Below, piece after piece: positions 16,729-24,602 of a stretch of 64,000 bases of DNA (the stretch's first letter is position 1; the number at the start of each line of letters is the position of its first letter). The DNA comes from RYN-230 sp963723595 (GTDB lineage Bacteria > Actinomycetota > Actinomycetes > Streptosporangiales > Streptosporangiaceae). The translations under genes were made by a program, and so were the position numbers. The notes under the pieces were generated by a model that worked only from the letters and a program-made list of their open reading frames with translations, was not told the origin of the DNA and did no database searches. The DNA lies in NCBI GenBank assembly GCA_963723595.1, contig CAVRRQ010000010.1:186001-250000 (forward strand), given 5' to 3'.

Positions 16729-17652
16729 ATGGGGACTGTGACCGGGGAGCTGGCCAGCTGGAATGACGGTACCGCCAGACGGGCGGTCGTGGAGTTTGCC
16801 GAGCAGACGGTATCGGCCGGTGTGCCACCCGAGGAGCGCGTGGCGGTCTTCGACAACGACGGGACCTTGTGGTGCGAGAAGCCGATGCCGATCCAGGCTG
16901 ACTTCATTTTCCGCCGGCTATATGAGATGGCGCAGGACGACCCCGCGCTGCGCGGCCGTCAGCCCTGGAAGGCGGCGTACGAGCGCGACTATGGCTGGCT
17001 CGGGACGGTGCTCGCCGAGCACTACGCTGGCAACGACGCCAACGTGCGAACGCTCCTGGCCGGTGTCCTTGCCGCCTACGAGGGGATCAGCGTCGAGGAG
17101 TTCGAGGCGAAGTCCGGTGCCTTCCTGCACACTGCGCAGCATCCGACCCTCGGCCGCGGTTACCTGGAGACCGCGTATGTGCCCATGGTCGAGCTGCTCG
17201 GCTACCTGGCAGCGAATGGGTTCACGAATTACATCGCCTCCGGCGGCGGCCGTGACTTCATGCGACCGATCAGCCAGGAGGTGTACGGGATCTCCCGTGA
17301 CCGGGTCATCGGCAGCGCATCCACGTTCCAGTACACCAGCGACGACCACGGTGGCACGATCACGCACAAGGCCGAGGCCGACTATCTCGATGACGGCCCG
17401 CAGAAACCGATCCGGATCTGGAGCCGCACCGGCCGAAGGCCGCTCCTGGCTGCCGGCAACTCCAACGGCGACATCCCCATGCTCGATTTCACCCAGCATC
17501 AGGACAAGCCGTCCCTGCGCTTGCTCGTCCTCCACGACGACGGCCAACGCGAGTTCGCGTACACCAGCGGCGCCGAGCAGGCGCTGGAGCGGGCCGGCAA
17601 GAGCGGCTGGACGATCGTCAGCATGAAAAGCGACTGGGCCACCATCTTCTGA
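16729..17652 (+). CDS. HAD-superfamily phosphatase (SerB-like)
   Basis: A 307-residue haloacid-dehalogenase-fold hydrolase. Motif I is AVFDNDGTLWCEKP at about residue 38, with the nucleophilic Asp; motif II is in NYIASGGGRDF; motif IV appears as AAGNSNGDIPML. A large helical cap lies between motifs I and II (FIFRRLYEMAQDDPAL, VLAAYEGISVEEFEAKSGAF). The family removes phosphate from small molecules, and the substrate is not indicated. The start may be ATG 16729 or GTG 16738; GAGGG is only three nt before the former, so the latter is possible. It stands alone between the small membrane peptide and the VOC gene. Confidence 0.83.
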   Translation: MGTVTGELASWNDGTARRAVVEFAEQTVSAGVPPEERVAVFDNDGTLWCEKPMPIQADFIFRRLYEMAQDDPALRGRQPWKAAYERDYGWLGTVLAEHYAGNDANVRTLLAGVLAAYEGISVEEFEAKSGAFLHTAQHPTLGRGYLETAYVPMVELLGYLAANGFTNYIASGGGRDFMRPISQEVYGISRDRVIGSASTFQYTSDDHGGTITHKAEADYLDDGPQKPIRIWSRTGRRPLLAAGNSNGDIPMLDFTQHQDKPSLRLLVLHDDGQREFAYTSGAEQALERAGKSGWTIVSMKSDWATIF

Positions 17653-17843
17653 GCTGGCCGCATGACGCCGCGAGCTACGCCCGGCGCGCGGCTCGCTGGC
17701 CATCCGGCGAGGAATACCTGCGGTGTGGTTTCGCGCCGCTCTGCCGGGGATTTTGGCGGCGGTGCGGTTCTGGGGCGGCCCTTGCTGGCGCGTTTTTGTT
17801 CCGTTAACTTGACACCACCTTGATCGCCGCTGGGGGAGGGGCA

Positions 17844-18211
17844 ATGCCAGCTTCGGTGGGATACCTCGTCATCGACGCCACCGATCCTGAACGGCTCGCG
17901 CGGTTCTGGTGCGGGCTGCTGGACGTGGGCGTGGAGACCACGATCGGAGACGGCCAGTTCGTGGTGCTGTCGGCAGCCAAGGACGGCCTCACCGTCGGGT
18001 TCCAGCGCGTCCCTGAGGGGAAGGCCGGCAAGAACCGGCTGCACCTCGATCTGATCGTCAACGATCTAGATCAGGCTACTGCCGAGGTCGAAGCGCTCGG
18101 CGGCCGCTGGCTTGAGCCGGGGAACACCCGCGAGCTAAAGGTTTCCGGTGGCGGTGCATGGCCGACCCGGAGGGCAACGAATTCGACATCGACGTGCTGC
18201 CCTCAGGATGA
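17844..18211 (+). pseudogene. VOC/glyoxalase-fold protein, frameshifted near the end
   Basis: ATG 17844 follows GGGAGGGGCA. The protein starts MPASVGYLVIDATDPERLAR, continues FWCGLLDVGVETT and NRLHLDLIVNDLDQATAEVE, and is then in the wrong frame from about 18145. The other frame finishes with CMADPEGNEFDIDVLPSG and TGA, the expected last strand of an actinobacterial VOC domain. Joined, it is about 121 residues. The metal-binding or dioxygenase role of VOC proteins cannot be assigned here. One base error in the consensus is the simplest explanation. Confidence 0.75.
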
Positions 18212-18272
18212 CCGGCTGATTGCCGGCGCGCCGCACGCCGGCCGCTGGCATCTCATCCTGCGCTCCGGGCGT

Positions 18273-19280
18273 TCAGGCTCCAGCCTGGGTGGCGGCCAGA
18301 TGTCTCCTGATGATCGAGGTGAAATCGGGGTCAGGGGCCAGGCCCAGGCGGGCCGCCCGGTCCGAGCGGAACCGGGCGGCCCAGCCCGACACCATGCCCG
18401 CCACCACCGGGTCCGGCACCCAGTCGATGAGGCTGGTGACCGCGGGCCCGGCCACCTGCTCTAGCGCGGCGACCATATCCCCGACCTTCACCGTGAGGCC
18501 GGGCATGGTCACCGCGGTGCGGCCGCCCCAGGCATCGTCCGGTGAGGTGGCGGCGCAGCGCAGGGCCTCGATGGCCCGGGCCGGGGAGGCCAGCGCCACC
18601 TCGGTGTCCGGACCGACCGGGCAGGCCGCGCGCTGGCCCGCCAGCGGCTCGCGGATGATGCCCGACATGAAGCCCGACGCTGCGGCGTTGGGGCGGCCGG
18701 GGCGCACGCTGACCGTCATGAGCCGGATGCTCCGCCCGCGCAGGAACCCTTTGCGGGTGTAGTCGGCCACCAACTGCTCGCCGATGAACTTCTGGATCCC
18801 GTAGCTGGTCTGCGGGTTCGGCAGCGTGTGGTCCTCCACCACGGCCGGGAGCGGATGCTCGGGGGACCCGCCGAACACCGCGATCGAGCTTGAGAAGACC
18901 ACCATCGGGCTGGTCCCCACCGCGCGGCAGGCGGCGAGCAGCGCCTCCGTGGCGTGCAGGTTCGCCCGGATACCCAGGTCGAAGTCGGCCTCGCACTCAC
19001 CGCTCACGGCGGCCGCCAGGTGGAACACCACGTCGGCGCGGGCCAGCGCGTCCCGCCCGGCCTCCCCGGGCGCCGTCAGCCCGGCGAGATCTCCCTGGAC
19101 GGGCGTGACCCTCGGGTCGGCGGTCAGGTCCGGGGGCGCCGGGACACGGTCCAGGAGGGTCACCCGGGAGAGCGGGCGGTCGCCGTCGCCCGCCACGTCC
19201 AGTGAGCCAGCCGCCAGCAGGTCGCGGGCCAGGCGGGCGCCGAGGAACCCGGCACCGCCCGTAATGGCCACATTCGTCAC
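18273..19280 (-). CDS. denD: NAD-dependent epimerase/dehydrogenase, DenD-like (D-erythronate dehydrogenase)
   Basis: A 335-residue extended SDR. The Rossmann motif is AITGGAGFLGARLARD, HLAAAVSGECEADFDLG follows, and the catalytic segment is SYGIQKFIGEQLVADY (YxxxK). The sequence around RSIRLMTVSVRPGRPN and AASGFMSGIIREPL matches the DenD group, which oxidises D-erythronate to 3-oxo-tetronate. It is divergent from an OtnK-like kinase and an LtnD-like dehydrogenase, the partners of DenD in known four-carbon acid-sugar pathways. The gene symbol rests on family resemblance plus this context. Confidence 0.78.
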   Translation of the reverse strand: MTNVAITGGAGFLGARLARDLLAAGSLDVAGDGDRPLSRVTLLDRVPAPPDLTADPRVTPVQGDLAGLTAPGEAGRDALARADVVFHLAAAVSGECEADFDLGIRANLHATEALLAACRAVGTSPMVVFSSSIAVFGGSPEHPLPAVVEDHTLPNPQTSYGIQKFIGEQLVADYTRKGFLRGRSIRLMTVSVRPGRPNAAASGFMSGIIREPLAGQRAACPVGPDTEVALASPARAIEALRCAATSPDDAWGGRTAVTMPGLTVKVGDMVAALEQVAGPAVTSLIDWVPDPVVAGMVSGWAARFRSDRAARLGLAPDPDFTSIIRRHLAATQAGA

Positions 19281-19443
19281 GACGTCTCCGTCCCGGGCCG
19301 GGGTGTGGAATACAGTGCGATCTTAGGCAGTGGTGATCGCCGGTGCCCGGATCCCGGGTGGCCGGATCTGCCGCACCCGGCCGCGGACCCGGGGCGGGGG
19401 ACCACGCAGATCCAGGGGACCGCAGGCGCGGGAAGGGGCCAGG

Positions 19444-20898
19444 GTGCTCGGGGACAGGCGGCCGGACGCGGCCGGGGTGTTCGCCGGGCTGCCCCCGGCC
19501 CAGCCCGGCGACGAGGGCCTGCGCGAATCCATCCGCGCGTCACGCACCGCCGGTGACCTGCTCCTGGGCGTCCTCGATGACGACCCGACCGGGTCACAGT
19601 CCGTGCACGACGTCCAGGTCGTGACCGTGCTGGAGGAAGACGCCTACGCTGCGGCGCTGGCCGGGCCGGCCGCCGCCTGCTTCGTTCTCACCAACTCCCG
19701 CAGCCTGGACGGCCCGGCCGCCGCCGGGCTGACCACCCGGGCCGCCCGGGGCCTGATCACCGTGGCGGGACGGCGCGGCACCCGTATCCAGCTGGTCAGC
19801 CGGAGCGACTCGACACTCCGCGGCCACGTGATGGCGGAGGTGGCCGCGCTGCAGGCGGTCCGGCAGGACATGGTCGGCCGCGGCTACGACGGCGTTCTCC
19901 TGGTTCCCGCCTTCCTGGAAGCAGGCCGGGTGACCGCCGCCGACATCCACTGGGCGCGGACGGGGGGCGGGCTGGTCCCGGTCGGTGAGACCGAGTTCGC
20001 CAACGACAGCGCGTTCGGGTACTCCGCGTCGGACCTGCGGGTTTTCGTTGCGGAAAAAAGCGGGGGGACGATCCGGCCGGAAGACGTGCGCAGCATCAGC
20101 CTCGCGGACATCCGGCTCGGCGGGCCGGCCCGGGTCCGCGAGGTGCTGGCCAGCGCGGCCGGCGGGGCGTGGGTGGTGGTCAACGCCACCGAGTACTCCG
20201 ACCTGGAGAGGGTGGCGCGCAGCGTGCTGGACGCCGAGGGGGACGGGCAGTCCTTCCTGTTCCGCACCGGGCCGTCGTTCGTGCGGGCGCTCAGCGGGCT
20301 GGGGCCCAAGCCTGCCCTGCGCGGAGCGCAGATCTGGGGAGAGAAACGGCGCGAGGGGCACGGCCTGGTCGTGGTGGGCTCGCACGTCGGGCAGACCAGC
20401 CGTCAGGTGGCCGCGCTCCGGGACCGCGGCGCCATCACCGACATCGAGCTGGACGTGCCTGCGGTGCTGGACGGCGGCCCGGACGTGGCGGCCGCCATCG
20501 CGCGGCGGGTCACCGGGGTGCTGGCTCACTCCGACGTGCTGCTGTACACCAGCCGGCAGGTCGTGGCGGCCCGGGAGGCGGCGGGCAGCCTCGCGATCGC
20601 CCGGACCGTGTCCGCGGCCTTGTCCCGGATCGTCCGCGACGCGCTGGCGGCGCGGCCCGCCTGGGTGATCGCCAAGGGCGGCATCACCTCCCACGACGTG
20701 ATGCTCCAGGGGCTGGGGATCCGCCGTGCCGAGGTGGCCGGCCAGCTGTTCCCCGGGACGGTCTCGGTGTTCCGGCCACTCGACGCGGCCCCGGAGGCGG
20801 TCGGGATGCCGTACGTGGTGTTCGCGGGCAACGTCGGTGACGACGGCACGCTGGCCCAGGTGGTGGCGATCCTTCACGGCGAGGAGGAGGTTCCCTGA
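19444..20898 (+). CDS. otnK: Four-carbon acid-sugar kinase family protein (OtnK-like)
   Basis: A 484-residue protein with both DUF1537 domains. The N-terminal half carries GVLDDDPTGSQSVHDVQVVT, the DDDPTGSQ variant of the usual ADDLTGA motif, and RSDSTLRGHVMAE. The C-terminal ATP-binding half carries VVGSHVGQTSRQVAALRD and VIAKGGITSHDVMLQGL. The family phosphorylates 3-oxo-tetronate or threonate-type acids. Start GTG 19444 follows GGAAGGGGCCA; the frame extends upstream to 19330 but that part looks non-coding. TGA at 20896-20898 overlaps the ATG of the dehydrogenase gene. Confidence 0.82.
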   Translation: MLGDRRPDAAGVFAGLPPAQPGDEGLRESIRASRTAGDLLLGVLDDDPTGSQSVHDVQVVTVLEEDAYAAALAGPAAACFVLTNSRSLDGPAAAGLTTRAARGLITVAGRRGTRIQLVSRSDSTLRGHVMAEVAALQAVRQDMVGRGYDGVLLVPAFLEAGRVTAADIHWARTGGGLVPVGETEFANDSAFGYSASDLRVFVAEKSGGTIRPEDVRSISLADIRLGGPARVREVLASAAGGAWVVVNATEYSDLERVARSVLDAEGDGQSFLFRTGPSFVRALSGLGPKPALRGAQIWGEKRREGHGLVVVGSHVGQTSRQVAALRDRGAITDIELDVPAVLDGGPDVAAAIARRVTGVLAHSDVLLYTSRQVVAAREAAGSLAIARTVSAALSRIVRDALAARPAWVIAKGGITSHDVMLQGLGIRRAEVAGQLFPGTVSVFRPLDAAPEAVGMPYVVFAGNVGDDGTLAQVVAILHGEEEVP

Positions 20899-21780
20899 TG
20901 CGGGTCGGCTGGCTCGGGCTAGGTGCGATGGGCGCGCCGATGGCGGGGCGCCTGGCCCGCGCGGGGCACCCGGTGGCGGCCTACGACATCGCGCCGGGGC
21001 GTGCCGCGGCGCTGGCCGGCGACGGGGTGCAGGCCGCGGACAGCATCACCGGGGCGGTCCGGGACGCCGGGATCGTCGCGATCATGGTGGCCACGCCCGA
21101 CCAGGTGGACGAGGTGCTGTTCGGGCCGGCCGGCGCGGCGGGTGCGCTGGCGGCCGGCACCGTCGTGGTGATCATGGCGACGGTCGGGCCCTGAGGTCGT
21201 CGCGGAGGTCGCCGCCCGCCTCGGCCGCAGCGGGGTCACGGTGGTCAACGCGCCGGTCTCCGGCGGGGTGCAGCGCGCGGCCGCGGGCGACCTGCTGATC
21301 ATGGTGTCCGGTGCGGACGACGCGGTCGGGCAGGCCCGGCCGCTGCTCGACGCGCTGGCCCGGAGCGCCCCGGTGGTCGGCCCGGTCCCGGGCGACGGCC
21401 AGCGGATGAAGCTGGTCAACCAGCTGCTCTGCGGCGTGCACATCGCGGTCGCAGCCGAGGCGCTGGCGTTCGCGGAGTCGCTCGGCCTGGATCCGGGGGA
21501 GTGCTGGCGGGTGCTGCGCGACGGCGCCGCCGCGTCATTCATGTTCGAGGACCGGGGTCAGCGGATGATCGCCGGGGAGTTCCGGGAGCCACGCAGCGCC
21601 CTGGACATCTTCGTGAAGGACATGGGCCTGGTCAGCGCGGCGGCCGAGCACGCCGGGGCGTCCGCGCCGCTCACCGCGGCCGCGCGGCGGCTGTACGAGC
21701 AGGGACACGAGGGGGGCCTGGGCCGCCTGGACGATTCCGCGCTGATCGAGGTGCTGCGCCAGAACCGGGCGCAGGCCTAG
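20898..21780 (+). pseudogene. 3-hydroxyisobutyrate-dehydrogenase-type protein (LtnD-like), frameshifted
   Basis: The first part (MRVGWLGLGAMGAPMAGRLA, then DAGIVAIMVATPDQVDEVLF) is the Rossmann domain of the beta-hydroxyacid dehydrogenase family. Near 21190 the frame ends at GGGCCCTGAGG; dropping one C restores VGPEVVAEVAARLG and the rest: VNAPVSGGVQRAAAGDLLIM, GDGQRMKLVNQLLCGVHIA with the catalytic Lys, and SALDIFVKDMGLV. Joined, it is about 293 residues, the normal size. With OtnK and DenD it suggests oxidation of L-threonate to 3-oxo-tetronate. The indel in a G/C run argues for a sequencing error. Confidence 0.8.
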
Positions 21781-21832
21781 CCGCTGCACCGACCTAGCCG
21801 CAGCACCGGCCGGGCGCAGCTGGCTGTGCCGG

Positions 21833-21856
21833 ATTCTCTGACTAGAGTCAGAGAAT
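21833..21856. promoter_or_regulatory. 24-bp operator overlapping -10 box and start codon of MarR-GNAT gene
   Basis: Two perfect 11-bp arms, ATTCTCTGACT and AGTCAGAGAAT, are separated by AG. The -10 box TAGAGT (21843-21848) sits at the centre, and the right arm ends on the second base of ATG 21855. Bound protein would block the promoter and a leaderless transcript start at once, consistent with autorepression. Confidence 0.75.
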
Positions 21857-22751
21857 GGATGCTTCGATGGTCAGCCAGGTCCGGCGGTTCAACCGGACCG
21901 TCACCCAGCGAGTGGGCGCGCTCGACGACGAATTCCTCGCCCGGGACCGCCCGCTCGGGCAGGGCCGCCTGCTGTGGGAGATCGGCCCGGACGGCGCTGA
22001 CCTCCGGTCGCTGCGGGCCCGGCTGGACCTGGACTCGGGTTACCTGAGCCGGCTGCTCCGCGCGCTGGAGGCGGACAGCCTGGTCACCGTGGATGGCGGC
22101 GCGCAGGACGGCCGGGTCCGCATCTCCCGCCTGACCAGCCGCGGCCTGGCCGAGCGGGCCGAGCTGGACCGGCGTGCGGATGACGCGGCCGCGTCGATCC
22201 TCCGCCCGCTCAGCGGATCCCAGCGGGACCGGCTGGTCAGCGCGATGGCCGAGGTCGAGCGGCTCCTGGTGGCGTCGGCGGTCGAGATCAGCGTGCGCGA
22301 TCCCGCGGACCCGGCCGCCCGCGCCTGCGTGCGGGCCTACGTCGACGAGCTGGGCCGCCGGTTCGACGCCGGCTTCGACCCGGCCCGGAGCCTCCCCGCG
22401 GCCGACCAGGAGATGATCCCGCCCGCCGGGGTGTTCCTGGTCGCCACCCTGCACTCCGAGGCGGTCGGCTGCGGCGGGCTCAAGTTCCACGACGGCGCGC
22501 CTGCGGAGGTCAAGCGCATGTGGGTCGCCCCAGCCGCCCGCGGTCTCGGGCTCGGGCGGCGGCTGCTCACCGAACTGGAGGCGCACGCCGCCGCGCACGG
22601 GGTCACCGTGCTGCGGCTGGAGACCAACGGGACCCTGGCCGAAGCCATCAGCCTGTACCACTCGTCGGGCTACCAGGAGGTCGCCGCGTTCAGCGACGAG
22701 CCCTACGCGCACCACTGGTTCGAGAAGACCCTGGATCCGGAAGCGCCTTGA
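21855..22751 (+). CDS. MarR-GNAT fusion protein (regulator with acetyltransferase domain)
   Basis: A 298-residue two-domain protein. Residues 1-145 are a MarR-type winged helix (LLWEIGPDGADLRSLRARLD, YLSRLLRALEADSLVTVDGG). Residues 160-298 are a GNAT N-acetyltransferase (VFLVATLHSEAVGCGGLKF, MWVAPAARGLGLGRRLLTEL with the RxxGxG/A acetyl-CoA loop, and LYHSSGYQEVAAF). Such fusions occur in actinobacteria and may couple regulation to acetylation of a small molecule or protein. ATG 21855 is 6 nt after TAGAGT, so the message is probably leaderless, with an operator covering the start. Confidence 0.85.
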   Translation: MDASMVSQVRRFNRTVTQRVGALDDEFLARDRPLGQGRLLWEIGPDGADLRSLRARLDLDSGYLSRLLRALEADSLVTVDGGAQDGRVRISRLTSRGLAERAELDRRADDAAASILRPLSGSQRDRLVSAMAEVERLLVASAVEISVRDPADPAARACVRAYVDELGRRFDAGFDPARSLPAADQEMIPPAGVFLVATLHSEAVGCGGLKFHDGAPAEVKRMWVAPAARGLGLGRRLLTELEAHAAAHGVTVLRLETNGTLAEAISLYHSSGYQEVAAFSDEPYAHHWFEKTLDPEAP

Positions 22752-22775
22752 CGTATTCCTATATAGGAATATGAT
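22748..22775 (+). promoter_or_regulatory. ArsR-gene promoter with operator filling the spacer
   Basis: TTGACG (-35, 22748-22753) and TATGAT (-10, 22770-22775) are 16 bp apart, and the space is almost exactly the perfect palindrome TATTCCTATATAGGAATA (22754-22771). The predicted transcript start falls at or next to ATG 22782, so the message is leaderless. The palindrome is the likely ArsR binding site. Confidence 0.78.
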
Positions 22776-22781
22776 GAAGCC

Positions 22782-23606
22782 ATGGCACGGGCAGCAACGA
22801 CAGCGGATGCGTTCAACGCGGTGGCCGAGCCCCGGCGGCGGCAGATCCTTGACCTGCTGGCCGGCGGGGAACGGCCGGTGAACGACCTGGTCGCGCTGCT
22901 CGGGCTGGCTCAGCCGCTGGTGTCCAAGCACCTGCGGGTCCTGCGGGAGGTCGGCCTGGTGGAGGTGCGTGAGGACGGGCGCCAGCGGATGTACCGGCTC
23001 AACGCCGGGCCGCTGAAGCCCATCTACGACTGGGTGAGGCCGTACGAGCAGGCCTGGTCGCGGCGCTTCGAGAGCTGGACGCCGTGCTGGAAGAACTCAA
23101 GGCAGAGGAGGACGGGGAGAATGGCCGTGACAAGTAGCCGCCGGGCAGTGGTGACCCTGCCGGAGGACACGCAGATCCTGATCACGCGGGAGTTCGACGC
23201 GCCCGCACGCCTGGTCTACCGGGCCTGGACGGAACCCGAACTGGTCCGCCGCTGGTGGAGCGGGGACCGGGGCGAGGTGACCAGCGCCGAGATCGACCTG
23301 CGGGTCGGCGGCAGCTGGCGCTACGTGATGACCGCGAACGCCGGGTTCGAGGTCGCGTTCCACGGCGAGTACCTGGAGCTGGTCCCGGCCGAGCGGGTGG
23401 TCTCGACCGAGGTGTTCGAGGGCATGCCGGACGCGGAGGCGCTGAGCACGATCACGTTCACCGAGGCGGACGGCCGCACGACGGTCCGCATACTCGTGCA
23501 GCACAGCAGCCAGGAGCACCGGGACATGCACATCAACTCCGGCATGGAAGAAGGCATGCAGGAGTCCCTGGCCCAGCTGGAGGAGGTCGCGCGCTCGCTC
23601 CGCTGA
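22782..23606 (+). CDS. ArsR regulator and AHSA1/SRPBCC protein read as one frame
   Basis: Residues 1-98 are an ArsR winged helix (RRRQILDLLAGGERPVNDLV, PLVSKHLRVLREVGLVEV, DGRQRMYRLNAGPLKPIYDW). Residues 114-274 are an AHSA1-type SRPBCC domain (ILITREFDAPARLVYRAWTE, LVRRWWSGDRGEVTSAEIDL, GMEEGMQESLAQLEEVARSL). Such pairs are normally two overlapping genes. The +1 frame from about 23073 reads the expected ArsR tail ELDAVLEELKAEEDGENG and stops at 23137, overlapping ATG 23121 (MAVTSSRRAVV). So the fusion probably reflects a one-base error, though a real fusion is possible. The SRPBCC partner may bind a hydrophobic ligand. Confidence 0.82.
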   Translation: MARAATTADAFNAVAEPRRRQILDLLAGGERPVNDLVALLGLAQPLVSKHLRVLREVGLVEVREDGRQRMYRLNAGPLKPIYDWVRPYEQAWSRRFESWTPCWKNSRQRRTGRMAVTSSRRAVVTLPEDTQILITREFDAPARLVYRAWTEPELVRRWWSGDRGEVTSAEIDLRVGGSWRYVMTANAGFEVAFHGEYLELVPAERVVSTEVFEGMPDAEALSTITFTEADGRTTVRILVQHSSQEHRDMHINSGMEEGMQESLAQLEEVARSLR

Positions 23607-23663
23607 GCGGCCGGGGAAGGCCGCGCGGCGCAGGCGAGACCGCGCGGGCAGGCCGCGCCCAGG

Positions 23664-24563
23664 TCAGCTGGGCGCGGCCTCCGGGTGCTGGGAGGCCGCC
23701 GCCGCCGGATCGAGGTCGGAGACGCGGAGCAGGTGCGCGGGTTCCGGCGGGAACGGCGCCGAGCTGCCGATCTCCAGCGTGGAACTGACGTGCAGCAGCT
23801 CACCGGGCTCTAGCAGCCGCCAGCCGGGATCGTCATCCATCCGCTCGCTGGCGATGATCACTGACGGCTGGTGCGCCAGGTGAGGGGACTGGGCGTGGAT
23901 CCGGGGGCTGGCCACGTCAAGAGCCTGGCCGCTCCCGCTGCCACTCCCGGCTGAACGGCCGCCGGCCGGGCGGTCCAGGACGTACAGCTCATGAGTAGCC
24001 GGGTAACGCAGCGCCCACAAGTCCGTCGCGGTGACGAGCACCACGTTGAGCGCGTATACGGGCAGATGGGCGCCGATCCACCCGATCGCCGAGGTCAGGC
24101 CGGCGGCCACGTCCCCGCCGTGGCGCTGCGTCTCCGCGGTAATCAGCGCGAAGACCCGCTCGCTGTCGGTGTCGCCGGCCACCAGCCCGGCCGCGCCCAG
24201 GTCCGCCAGGCGCTGGTCCAGTTCGCCGAGGCCCTGCACCACCCCGTTGTGAGCGAACAACCTGCCGTCCAGCAGGAACGGGTGGGTGTTGGCCATCGTG
24301 TGCGCGCCAGTGCTGGCGTAACGGACGTGGGCCACGAACGTGGTGCCGCGCAGATCCTGCGCCGCGGTCGCGAACTGCGCATCCTCCCAGGCGGCGATGG
24401 GCTGCTTGCTGACCTCGGGGCGGCCGTCAGGCCCGAACGTCCCGATTCCGGCGCCGTCAGGATTGTGGTGGCTCTGCGCCGCGAGGTTGTCCGGGGCGTC
24501 GATGAGCCAGAACGTCGCCGTCACGTCCTGCGGGCCGGCGTGCAGCCCGAACAATCGGCACAT
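23664..24563 (-). CDS. Class II glutamine amidotransferase (EgtC/YafJ-like)
   Basis: A 299-residue protein beginning MCRLFGLHAG, so Cys2 is the N-terminal nucleophile after Met removal. FVAHVRYASTG, NTHPFLLDGRLFAHNG and DTDSERVFALI are the glutamine-binding and oxyanion segments of the Ntn-type GATase fold. The family includes EgtC, which hydrolyses a gamma-glutamyl amide in ergothioneine synthesis, but no other ergothioneine genes are near, so the specific role is open. The last 30 residues are Pro/Ala-rich. A Gly/Ser stretch (SAGSGSGSG) lies in a loop. It is the second gene after GPP34 on the same strand. Confidence 0.85.
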   Translation of the reverse strand: MCRLFGLHAGPQDVTATFWLIDAPDNLAAQSHHNPDGAGIGTFGPDGRPEVSKQPIAAWEDAQFATAAQDLRGTTFVAHVRYASTGAHTMANTHPFLLDGRLFAHNGVVQGLGELDQRLADLGAAGLVAGDTDSERVFALITAETQRHGGDVAAGLTSAIGWIGAHLPVYALNVVLVTATDLWALRYPATHELYVLDRPAGGRSAGSGSGSGQALDVASPRIHAQSPHLAHQPSVIIASERMDDDPGWRLLEPGELLHVSSTLEIGSSAPFPPEPAHLLRVSDLDPAAAASQHPEAAPS

Positions 24564-24602
24564 GATTCCCCTCCGTGCTGGCCTGGGCGGGTGCTGGCCT
24601 GA

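Noticed and set aside
23664..24563. Ergothioneine EgtC assignment
   Set aside because: The fold fits, but egtA, egtB, egtD and egtE are not nearby, so only the general family is called.
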